Below are positions 1 to 9,221 of a stretch of 24,924 nt of DNA, in pieces. The stretch is from Nemertoderma westbladi. Its lineage: Eukaryota; Xenacoelomorpha; Nemertodermatida; Nemertodermatidae. The stretch spans positions 1 to 24,924 of the forward strand of contig JAUCBJ010002272.1 of NCBI GenBank assembly GCA_032718475.1, in the 5' to 3' direction. Within the stretch, counting starts at the first letter, position 1, and each line of letters begins with the position of its first letter. The notes beneath the pieces are model-generated. The model ran no database searches. It saw only the letters and a list, made by a program, of their open reading frames with translations, and had not been told where the DNA came from. The position numbers were made by a program, and so were the translations under genes.

Positions 1-82
1 CGCTTGTATTTCCAAGAATATTGTTACGCAAAATGGCACAACAAACACTTAAACCAGACCACTACGTCTTGATAGCAGATAT

Positions 83-114
<32 letters not shown>

Positions 115-343
115 ACTGGACGCAATAAAAAATAATTCCATTACAGGGGGAAATTCGACGCAAATAATAGCTGATTACTCTCAAAAATGAAACTGTAACC
201 TGTTCTATTGTGTTTAGTTTATTGTTTTGGTTAAAATAACGTGCCACTGTAACCTGCTCCTTTCCCTAAATTGAGAATTTAACATTGAGGCGGGATATTA
301 ATTCGCCAAGGCGGGTTTTGCGTCCAGTCCCCCCCCCCCCCCC
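83..343. mobile_element. Foldback element A: shared 50-bp core, arms ending in G31 and C15
   Basis: The left arm (a run of 31 G at 83-113, then AACTGGACGCAA) is the inverted counterpart of the right arm (TTGCGTCCAGT then 15 C at 329-343). Between them lies the family core at 218-267 (TTTATTGTTTTGGTTA ... CTGTAACCTGCTCCTTTCCCT), preceded by a partial core copy (ACTGTAACCTGTTCTATTG at 191-210). The same core occurs at 15831 and 20054/20122. The flanks offer only an imperfect direct repeat (CTTGATAG left, CCTGATAG right), so the exact ends are uncertain. No protein is encoded; it would be non-autonomous. Confidence 0.6.
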
Positions 344-398
344 TGATAGACATCCTTTATATCTCTGAACTAATATTATTAAACCATATTTATTCAGT

Positions 399-411
399 CC
401 CCCCCCCCCCC
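399..411. repeat. C13 homopolymer
   Basis: Preceded by CAGT, like the C-run that ends foldback element A, so it may be a relic of another arm of that family. Confidence 0.8.
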
Positions 412-1144
412 TCCTTCCTTGCTCCCACTAATGCTTCACAAGAAACCAAGTAATATAACAATAATTAGGCTATCATATGATTTATTTTGCAGCCATTCCG
501 ACCAATCATAATATTATCCTTATAACTTTCACACACACAACGACAGGACTCAGTCAACTGTGTGCAACCTTGTCGGATTCTGGAATGACTTATCCTCCCA
601 GATAAGATCATCACGAATTGGGGAACCGTTAATTATTAATGAATGAATGAGGATTTCAAAACTTCAAACTGTCTCTTAATAGCTAATGTAGTTCAAAAGT
701 TATGAGCGATAATGTTAACATTATTCTGTGAAAATTATATGTCTGGGATTGTATTTCTGACGGTTTGTCTGTCAAAATATTGTATAACAAAAACATTCCA
801 CCTAGCTAAAAGTTTTCTTATGGGGGGTATCCTTATTGCAGAATTCATTTCCGACGTCAGTTTCCACTTTTAACAAAACCTACTATGTTTGTATGTCTGC
901 CCAGCGATATGCCTGTCAAAGTAATATGAAAGCATTTAAATTAAAACCATAGACTTTAAATGCATTTTTCTGGCGGATGCAATTTATAAATTTCAAACTG
1001 CAAAGGCTTTTCCAAAAATGAACGAATTCGAATGAAATTTTGCATGAATGATGATTGGGTGATGTTTAACACCACCTATTGCAGTTTTTCTTATTTTGTT
1101 TGTGCTTGCTGAATATGAATATTTATAGTGAATTGGTGAACGGA
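412..1144. other. Gene-free AT-rich flank
   Basis: No supported gene. It contains fragments resembling a dispersed repeat with TTTGTCTGTC words (764-777) and a GAATGAAATTTTGCATGAAT stretch (1031-1050), of the kind widespread in invertebrate genomes. Confidence 0.6.
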
Positions 1145-1166
1145 CCCCCCCCCCCCCCCCCCCCCC
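1145..1166. repeat. C22 homopolymer
   Basis: An uninterrupted run of 22 C in AT-rich DNA; the minus strand could form a G-quadruplex. The length may be unreliable in sequencing. Confidence 0.85.
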
Positions 1167-1186
1167 TAAGTATTTAATTATGCTGT

Positions 1187-1253
1187 TGCATTGTGAATCG
1201 CGCTTTGAACAAATTGGAAAGACGCTATAAAAATATATTATTATTATTATTAC
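1187..1253 (+). repeat. SINE/MITE-like 3' tail with (ATT)n end
   Basis: TGTGAATCGCGCTTTGAACA is followed by TTGGAAAGACGCTATAAAAA and an ATT microsatellite. The paired GCGCTTT/AAAGaCGC segment followed by TATAAA and a trinucleotide tail is a pattern I know from dispersed short repeats in marine invertebrates. The full element boundaries are not visible. Confidence 0.45.
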
Positions 1254-1589
1254 AATTTCCCATTTGGCCCGTATACTGTATTGTATACTCCAAGGCCACG
1301 GTCGTCACCAGTAATACGAGGTTGTTTTAGTTCAGTGAAATAAAATAAAACCTGATCAAATTGTTATACAATCATTATTCCTAAGCACAAGTGATTAAGA
1401 TATGCATAAAATAATCATAGCAAATAAATAAATTAGAACAACAGCTTTGTTACCGAAAAGCAAACAGATGAACTCAACCAATTTAAATTGCCGTTGCTAA
1501 TAACAGAATATCAATTACAATAATGCGAGTTATTTAGACTAATAATTTCAAACCAAAGAAGCCATGCCTATCCTAGAAAGACGATGCGT
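1254..1589 (-). other. Probable 3' UTR region of alpha-spectrin
   Basis: Immediately downstream of the spectrin stop on the minus strand, AT-rich and without a gene. I could not find a canonical AATAAA in transcript orientation here; the nearest candidate is an ATTAAA at about 1166-1172, so the transcript end is unresolved. Confidence 0.4.
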
Positions 1590-4576
1590 TTAGTTTTCGA
1601 AGATTCGTTGGGTAAACTCATGGTAATCCAGGGCTCCAGGTACAGCTTCTGGGCCAACATAGGGTTTCATATGCGTGACGCAGTACTCCGACTGCTCCTT
1701 GGTGAGGTTCTGATACAACTCGGTACGCACGATGTAGGGTTTATCTTCGGCAGCCAAAGCACGGAACGCTAGGAGAATGTCTTCCTTGGACTGGACGTTG
1801 TCGGTTTCGCGACTTATCATAAACGTCATGTACTCCTGGTAGCTGACTTGTCCATCCCTATTGGGATCAACCACGTCTAGAATCGCTTCGAATTCGTAAT
1901 CGTTCTCTCCTTCCTCAAGAGCCTTGATATCGTATCCAAGCGACCGGAGACAGTTCTTAAACTCGCTGTGATTGAGCTTCCCGCTAACATCCTTATCGAA
2001 ATGTCGGAACATTACACCGAACTCTCGTCTGGCATCTTCGCTGACCCCGCTGGTACTGATCGCTTGGAGTTGCTGCTCTAGATTGTGTTGCATCCTCATG
2101 GTAAGCTGATCCAACTGGTCCCATTGCTGCGCTAACGACACCACGCTGTGCTCAGTATACCTGTTGTCTAACACAAGGTTCTCCTCCAATTGGCTACCAA
2201 ACACCTCAATCTTCTTCAATTGAGACTTCATCATACGCACTTCCGGCGCCTTCCTCTTGAGGAACTCGAGTTGGGATTCCAAGGTTCCTGTCTCGTCCAT
2301 TATAGCCACTCTGGTCTCCACTATCCACTGATGGAAGGAGTTGGCATGCTGAGCGAATTGTCGACGGAGTTTATCGTTCTCCTCCTGTCTGAGCTGCTCT
2401 CTCTCCAACTCTGCATTTCTCTCTTTTATGATCTTATGTAGATTCTTCCAGGTCTCGTAAAGCGCCTCCATGGTGAACCAGGTATAGGGGTTGCCACGGA
2501 CGTGGTGACTCTTTATCTTTTTATCGATGGTAGCGAGTTGGTTGAGGTCGGCCTGGGCGCTACTCAATGAGTCGACGAACTGTTGATGAGCTTCCCGCAA
2601 GGCCCGGATCTCCTCCACCGAGTTGCACCGAACCGGGTCCGTTAAATCTTCCTCCGCGTTCTCGAACCAGCTGTTGAATGCCGACGCTTTCTTCGCGAAC
2701 AACAGGAACAGATCCTCCAGCTGTCGGAACTTCTCCTGTTGCTGTAGCAACCTGTTGTTCCTCGCCAAAGAGTTGCTTTTCAACCCCTCCCATCGCTCGA
2801 TCAAAGCGTCGTGGCGTTTTTGTATCTTGGGCGTCTGCGCGTGCTCCGAGGCTACCAACTGATCCTTGAGCGAAGAGATTCCAGCTATTCCGTCGTTCTC
2901 GAAGGCTGCTAACCCGGAATCGAAGGCCTCCTGTTTGGTCAGCAGCGTCTGGACCCCGCTGAGGTCGCGGCCATGGTCGGCAGACTTTACGAACCCCTCC
3001 TTGTCGGTGATCCACGACTCCACCACGTCCGCCTTCCAGGTAAAGTGGAGGAAAGCTGAGTTGTCCTGGAGCTTTTGTTTACGAACCTTGGCGGTGGCCT
3101 CGAGAAGCGCTAACTTCGACTCTAGATCCGAGACTCTGCTACGGATCATGTCGGAGTGGATGTTGTGCTCATTGATAAGCTTGTCCCCCATGTCTTTGAT
3201 ATGTTCGACACGCTCGTGGTGGACAGCGAGATCCATTTCGAACACTCTATGCTTCTTGATCAACCCTTGGACAGTGGCGAGACTGTCTCCATAATCATGA
3301 CTTTGTACGATTCCCTGTTTCTCCGTTATCCACGCTTCCTCCTCGTCAACCTTGCTTAAGAAGTCCTGGAAGATTTGTGACTCTTCCAGTTTGCGGGTGC
3401 GGTCAGCAGTGATGTCCTTGAGCTCGGACCAACTCTCATCTAGTTTATTCAACCGATCGGAAATCTCATCACTACCTAATTTCGTCTCGTTCATCAATTT
3501 ATCTCCGGCTATTTTCAGTTCCTCGATATTGGGTTCGTGGACCTGCACTTCCCCTTCGAGTCGTCGGTGTTTCTTCCTCAAGTTCTGAACCCCCGTCATG
3601 TCCTTCCCATAATCCGTCGAACTCACCAACAACTTTTTCTCTCGGATCCAAGATTCCTCGTCATCAATGTCCCTGAGGAATGTAAATAGAATGTTAGCGT
3701 CGTCCAGCTTCAACTTACGCTCTGCAACCTGGTCTTTAACCACCTCGTACCGTCGAGTGATCGACTCTCGTTTTTCGATTATCACTTCCGGTTCGCATTG
3801 ACCCAGGTTAATGACTGCTTCGCCTTGATCATTGAGGTCATTGACCCTGTCCTGATGGGCAGCCACGTCCGCCTCTAATATCAGGTGCTTCTTCAGCTGA
3901 TGCTGCGTTGTTGTGAGGTCCCGACCGTAATCGTCGGCCTGGAGTTGAGCCTCAACTTCATCCAACCAGAACTCCAAATCGATCACCAAAGTATTCCACA
4001 TCCTCTGTCGGTTGGCCTCCTTCAACTTCTTGGTCTTGTCGGTGCTCTTAGTAACCAACTCGGTGTACTGGTCAGTAATGGTTACGAGTCGATTCTTCAC
4101 AGCATCCTCCTGTCCTACGCAGCGGTTGTTATCGATTAGAGCTCCGCCAACCGCCAACACCGCCTGGATGCGGTCGGCGTTGGCCGCTAGTTCCGCCTCG
4201 AATGCCTGTTGTTTGTTGTGTTTCGTCGTGATGTTCGTCATCTCGAGATGCGAGGGGTCCTTAGCGGTGACGAGTTTCTCCGATACCCAGGCCTCGATCT
4301 CGTCTATGTCTCTGGAGAATTCCTCCAGAGTTTGACTCTCTCCCAACTCGGCACGTTTCTCGATCAACCCCTGCTTCAGGTTCTGCCAGCGGTCCAGAAC
4401 TTCCGCTTTCTTGGCAGCCACTGCGGGGGAGTCGTAGTGGTCACTGCCGACCAGCTGATCTGCGAACGAGCACAACGAGTTGATCTTACTCTCCTGTATC
4501 GATATCGCCTTATCGAAATCTTCATGTTTCTTAATGAGAGACTCCACATTGTCACCGGAATCCAATTCATCCGAAC
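1590..4576 (-). CDS. Alpha-spectrin, second and last coding exon: C-terminal repeats and EF-hand domain
   Basis: This exon encodes residues 1418-2412 and the stop codon. It starts at the acceptor TTTTAG|GTTCGG. The G from 9222 plus GT rebuilds a Gly codon, and the join reads ESFL-G-SDELDSGDNVESL, matching the linker of other alpha-spectrins. Spectrin repeats continue (LIKKHEDFDKAI, LEADVAAHQDRV, LLTKQEAFDSGL), then the highly conserved segment KKASAFNSWFENAEEDLTDP and the last repeats, which in known spectrins pair with the beta N-terminus. The C-terminus is calmodulin-like: EF-hand loops at about 2278-2289 (DKDVSGKLNHSE) and 2321-2332 (DPNRDGQVSYQE), both with good calcium-ligand spacing, then a calcium-insensitive EF pair ending FTQRIFEN. 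Total length is 2412 residues, close to the 2415 of the fly protein. No frameshift or stop interrupts it, so the gene appears intact. No convincing poly(A) signal could be fixed in the 3' flank. Confidence 0.97.
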
Positions 4577-4685
4577 CTAAAATTTATATAAAATAATTAT
4601 TGTAAAATATATTTTCAATCAAATTCATGATTGGTGTGGTTGTGTTGCTGTTGAATTAACGTAATGAGTGACTTTGATGTGAGTT

Positions 4686-4895
4686 GCGTTTACTGTGACA
4701 CTTTTTTTGCGTTTACTGTGACACTTTTTTTGCGTTTACTGTGACACTTTTTTTGCGTTTACTGTGACACTTTTTTTGCGTTTACTGTGACACTTTTTTT
4801 TGCGTTTACTGTGACACTTTTTTTGCGTTTACTGTGACACTTTTTTTGCGTTTACTGTGACACTTTTTTTGCGTTTACTGTGTGTGACACTTTTT
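4686..4895. repeat. 23-bp minisatellite, nine copies
   Basis: Nine head-to-tail copies of GCGTTTACTGTGACAC followed by seven T start at 4686, 4709, 4732, 4755, 4778, 4802, 4825, 4848 and 4871. All are identical except an extra T in the fifth and a TGTG expansion plus shorter T-run in the last. Such uniformity suggests recent expansion. It lies about 110-320 bp upstream of the spectrin acceptor. There are no spacers, so it is not a CRISPR array. Confidence 0.97.
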
Positions 4896-5607
4896 AAATT
4901 TATTTCCAATTTTTCCAATTCATTTCATTTTGTATGTAATCCTATTTAATCGCAATACACCAAATACATTAACCTCGAGTTATTGGAATATAATATCTAT
5001 CAGTAACAATCACGACCCAATAAATTGGTAGTGCGATATAAATTCAAAGACAGATAGGAGATATAGCGGCTTTGATTTATACTGAAAAAAAACAACAAAG
5101 AACCATATACCGTCTTAGACTTGTCATCTTACAATTTACAGTTGAGCAGGTGATGTACGGGTTTGGGGTATTGGCAGGTATTTGTGATTTTGTCTTGCCT
5201 TGCATTGGTTACTTTAGCTCAACCGTACAAGTTAATAAAAGATAACAGACTCATACAATAATTACAATATAATATAGCGTTCTCACATAAAAGATATTCC
5301 TCGAATTTGGCAGGTCCGCAAACTAGATAGCCAACTAAGTGCGGATGTAGTATGTTGAGTGGCAGTGTCTTTGTATGTATACTGAGTAAAGATTACACCG
5401 GTATTGGTTGGCAATTATTTTACATTATATTGGACTTTGAGCTTGGGGTGGGAAAATTGCCATAGCAATATCATAACCTCAATGAAAGATTATTTGAATT
5501 TTACCAAGCCCTAATGGATATATTAATTAAAATAAACATATTATTTTAGCGAATGTTAAACATTAGAACATGATGTAATATAATGGTTTTGTTCAGAAAT
5601 TGAAAAA
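4896..5607. other. AT-rich intron segment without gene
   Basis: No coding sequence, RNA gene or organised repeat was recognised between the 23-bp array and the tRNA-like segment. Confidence 0.75.
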
Positions 5608-5706
5608 ATGAGAAAGCACGCCACCGGGGGTTGAACCAGCGCTATATGTACGTTTCGGCCTATCACGCGTCATCAATAGCGCTAACCAGTACAGCCACTT
5701 GTCCCT
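5608..5706 (-). repeat. tRNA-like segment with A and B boxes (possible SINE head or tRNA relic)
   Basis: Read on the minus strand, 5696-5679 gives TGGCTGTACTGGTTAGCG, which fits a tRNA A box, and 5637-5628 gives GGTTCAACCC, which fits a B box, with spacing normal for RNA polymerase III internal promoters. The T-arm and acceptor stems pair poorly, so it is unlikely to be a working tRNA. A tRNA-derived SINE head or decayed tRNA gene fits better. It lies in the spectrin intron, in the same orientation as the gene. Confidence 0.45.
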
Positions 5707-5829
5707 TTAGAACATGGTTGACATGACCTGTACGTTACGTACCGGTAAGTCTTAAATTTGTTACAAATCGACAAAAAGCTGAATGGTGCGCAATTGTAAA
5801 GCCATTGACGGCGCAGTTAGAACAGAGTG

Positions 5830-6214
5830 ACCAGTTGTGTACACTTAGAAAACTAGTGACATCTGAACGTACAACTTGTGACACCTGTTCACCTGATGAC
5901 ATTTGTATATCTGGTGGCACTTGTAACATTTGTACATCTGTTGACACTTGTACAACGTATAAAACTCTACACCTTATGACACTTATATATACAGCTGATG
6001 AGACCTGTACTTACACCTTGTGACACTCGTACAATGTACGTACATGTGACACTTGGTACATCCGGGCACTTGGTACATCAGATGACACTTGGTACATCTG
6101 GTGAGACTTAGTACATCAAGTGACACTTGGTACATCACGTGGCACTTGGTACATCTGGTGACAATTGGTACATCTAGTGACACTTGGTACATCACGTGGC
6201 ACTTGGTACATCTG
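5830..6214 (-). repeat. 19-bp minisatellite, left block in reverse orientation
   Basis: Units here read TTGGTACATCTGGTGACAC on the plus strand, the reverse complement of the main array. From about 6044 to 6214 they are clean; leftward to about 5830 they become steadily more degenerate (CACTTGTAACATTTGTACAT and similar), as expected at an ageing array edge. Confidence 0.85.
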
Positions 6215-8828
6215 GTACCAAGTGTCATCAGATGTAACAGTGCAAAGGACCACCAGATGTACCAATTGTTACCAGATGTACCAACTGTCAGTAGATGTGC
6301 CAAGTGTCACCAGATGTACATTTACCAAGTGCCACCAGATGTTCCAAGTGCAACGATATGTTCCAAGTGTCACCATAACTACCAAGTGCCACCAGATGTA
6401 CCAAGTGTCACCAGATGTACCAATTGTCTCTAGATGTACCAAGTGCCGCCAGATGTACATTTACCAAGTGCGACAATCTGTACCAAGTGCCACCAGATGT
6501 TCCAAGTGCCACCAGATGTACCAACTGTCACTAGATGTACCAAGTGTCACCACATGTACATTTACCAAGTGCCACCAGATGTACCAAGTGCCACCAGATG
6601 TTCCAAGTGCCACCATATGTTCGTAAGTGCTACCATATGTACCAACTGTCACTAGATGTACCAAGTGTCACCACATGTATATTTAACAAGTGCCACCAGA
6701 TATACCCAAGTGCCACCAGATGTACATTTACAAGTGTCACCAGATCTTCTAAGTACCACCATATGTACCAAGTGCCACCAGATGTACCAAGTGTCACCAG
6801 ATGTACTTTATAAAGTGCCACCAGATGTACCAAGTGACACCAGATGTACCATCTGTCACTAGATGTACCAAGTTTTAACAGATGTACCAACCGTGTCATC
6901 AGATGTACCAGATGTACCAAGTGTCACCAGATGTACAACGTGTCACCAGGTGTACCAAGTGCCACCAGATGTACCAACTGTCACTAGATGTACCAAGTGC
7001 CACAAGATGTACCAAGTTTTAACAGATGTACCAAATGTCACCAGATGTACGAAGTGTCACTAGATGTACCAAGTGTCAACAGATGTACCAAGTGTCACTA
7101 GATGTTCCAAGTGTCACCACATGTACATTTACCAAGTGCCACCATATGTACCAAATGTCACCAGATGTACGAAGTGTCACTAGATGTACCAAGTGTCAAC
7201 AGATGTACCAACTGTCACTAGATGTACCAAGTGTCACCACATGTACATTTACCACGTGCCACCAGATGTACCAAGTGCCACCAGATGTCCCAAGTGCCAC
7301 CATATGTTCCAAGTGCTACCATATGTACCAACTGTCACTAGATGTACCAAGTGTCACCACATGTACATTTACCAAGTGCCACCAGATGTACCAAGTGCCA
7401 CCAGATGAACATTTACAAGTGTCACCAGATGTTCCAAGTGCCACCATATGTACCAAGTACCACTAGATGTACCAAGTGTCACCAGATATACATTTACCCA
7501 AGTGCCACCAGATGTACCAAGTGCCACGAGATGTACCAACTGTCACTATATCACTAGATGTACCAAGTGTCACCAGATGTACATTTACCAAGTGGCACTA
7601 GATGCACCAAGTGCCACCAAATGTACATTTACAAGTGTCACCACTCACCAGATGTTGCAAGTGCTACCATATGTACCAACTGTCACTAGATGTACCAAGT
7701 GTCACCAGATGTACCATCTGTCACTATATGTACCAAGTTTTAACAGATGTACCGGTACCAAGAGTCACCAGATGTACCATCTGTCACTAGATGTTCCAAG
7801 TGTTACCAGATGTACCAAGTGTCACCAGATGTACAACGTGTCACCAGGTGTACGAAGTGCCACCAGATGCACCAAGTGTCACCAGATGTACCAACTGTCA
7901 CTAGATGTACCAAGTGCACACAAGATGTACCAAGTGCACACAAGATGTACCAAGTGCACACAAGATGTACCAAGTTTTAACAGATGTACCAAGTGTCACC
8001 AGATGTACCAAGTGTCACTAGATGTACCAGGTGCCACCAGATGTACCAAGTGTCACCAGATGTACCCAGTGTCACCAGATGTACCAAGTGCCTCCAGATG
8101 TACCAAGTGTCACTAGATGTACCATCTGTCACTAGATGTACCAAGTTTTAACAGATGTACCAAGTGTCACCAGATGTACCAAGTGTCACCAGATGTACCA
8201 AGTGTCACCAGATGTACAACGTGTCACCAGGTGTACCAAGTGCCACCAGATGCACCAACTGTCACTAGATGTACCAAATGCACACAAGATGTACCAAGTG
8301 CACACAAGATGTACCAAGTTTTAACAGATGTACCAAGTGTCACCAGATGTACCAAGTGTCGTCACTAGATGTACCAGGTGCCACCAGATGTACCAAGTGT
8401 CACCAGATGTACCAAGTGTCACTAGATGTACATTTACCAAGTGCGACTAGATGTATATACCAAGTGCCACCAAATGTACATTTACAAGTGTCACCACTCA
8501 CCAGATGTTGCAAGTGCTACCATATGTACCAACTGTCAATAGATGTACTAAGTGTCACCATATGTACCATCTGTCACTAGATGTACCAAGTTGTAACAGA
8601 TGTACCAAGTGTCACCAGATGTACCATCTGTCACTAGATGTAGCAAGTTTTAACAGATGTACCAAGTGTTACCAGATGTACCAAGTGTCACCAGATGTAC
8701 AACGTGTCACCAGGTGTACCAAGTGCCACCAGATGCACCAAGTGCCACCAGATGTACCAAGTGTCACCAGATGTACAAAGTATCACCAGATTTACCAAGT
8801 GTCACTAGATGTACCAAGTGCCACTGGA
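6215..8828 (+). repeat. 19-bp minisatellite, main block (about 130 units) with higher-order structure
   Basis: The unit is CCAAGTGTCACCAGATGTA with frequent variants (GCCACC, TCACTAG, TTTTAAC, and an extra ATTT giving 23-bp units). Larger periods are visible: a 120-bp block repeats around 6522-6762 and again at 7031-7440, and a longer block is duplicated with an offset of 853 bp (CCAAATGTACATTTAC at 7617 and 8470). Because 19 is not a multiple of 3 and the consensus has no stop, long reading frames encoding a cyclic Cys-rich peptide run through it; these are a by-product of the repeat inside an intron, not genes. Confidence 0.95.
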
Positions 8829-8842
8829 GTGGCACTTGGTAC
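8811..8842. repeat. Perfect 15-bp-arm palindrome ending the 19-bp array
   Basis: GTACCAAGTGCCACT (8811-8825), two G, then its exact reverse complement (8828-8842). It marks the point where the array flips for one final reverse-orientation unit, after which unique AT-rich DNA begins. Confidence 0.95.
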
Positions 8843-8849
8843 ATCGAAG

Positions 8850-9221
8850 TAGAACAGATTTGCAAGTAATTTGAGCAAAATTCATTCACACACTCAAAAG
8901 TTATTGCAAGTGTCGCTGGTGCTTGGTAAATAAAATGACGCAAGAATTGCGAAAATGGTTATAATTTTTTGCTAACAAAACTAAGTAATAAATAAAATTT
9001 TTACGCGTACGTAAATAAATAATTTTTTATGCCTAATGAATGATATTACGCGTAAATATTTTTAAAATTAACAGTATTAATTAATCCCTACCGTCACTCC
9101 CACTGAAGTCGCATTAAAATTGAATAAAATATTAGTAATATAACAAACCGTGGTATACAGCTGTTTTTAGTAAATTTTGGTGATGGACTAAACTTATATA
9201 TGGGTGTAGTTGTCAACTAAC
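8850..9221. other. AT-rich intron segment without gene
   Basis: I see no gene or long repeat here. Two short ACGCGTA words sit in AT-rich surroundings. The segment ends at the spectrin splice donor. Confidence 0.8.

Larger units (their letters stand above)
4577..9221 (-). other. Single coding-region intron of the alpha-spectrin gene (4645 bp)
   Basis: On the minus strand the intron begins GTTAGT and ends in an AT-rich tract followed by TTTTAG. It is phase 1, splitting a Gly codon. Removing it restores continuous spectrin sequence, so the boundaries are firm. It holds, in transcript order, an AT-rich segment (8850-9221), the 19-bp minisatellite, a tRNA-like segment, AT-rich DNA without other structure (4896-5600), and the 23-bp minisatellite about 110 bp from the acceptor. 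No nested gene was found. Confidence 0.95.

Noticed and set aside
2560-3015. A 151-codon minus-strand frame and many plus-strand frames over the spectrin exons
   Set aside because: They overlap strongly conserved spectrin coding sequence in other frames and have no family resemblance.
4686-4895. Regular array that might be taken for a CRISPR
   Set aside because: The copies are directly adjacent with no variable spacers, in an animal nuclear intron.
6089-8869. Many long plus- and minus-strand frames encoding Cys-rich repeats (such as CTKCHQMYQV)
   Set aside because: They follow mechanically from a 19-bp tandem unit without a stop codon, which gives the same cyclic 19-residue peptide in every frame. 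They lie in an intron and have no start or splice context.
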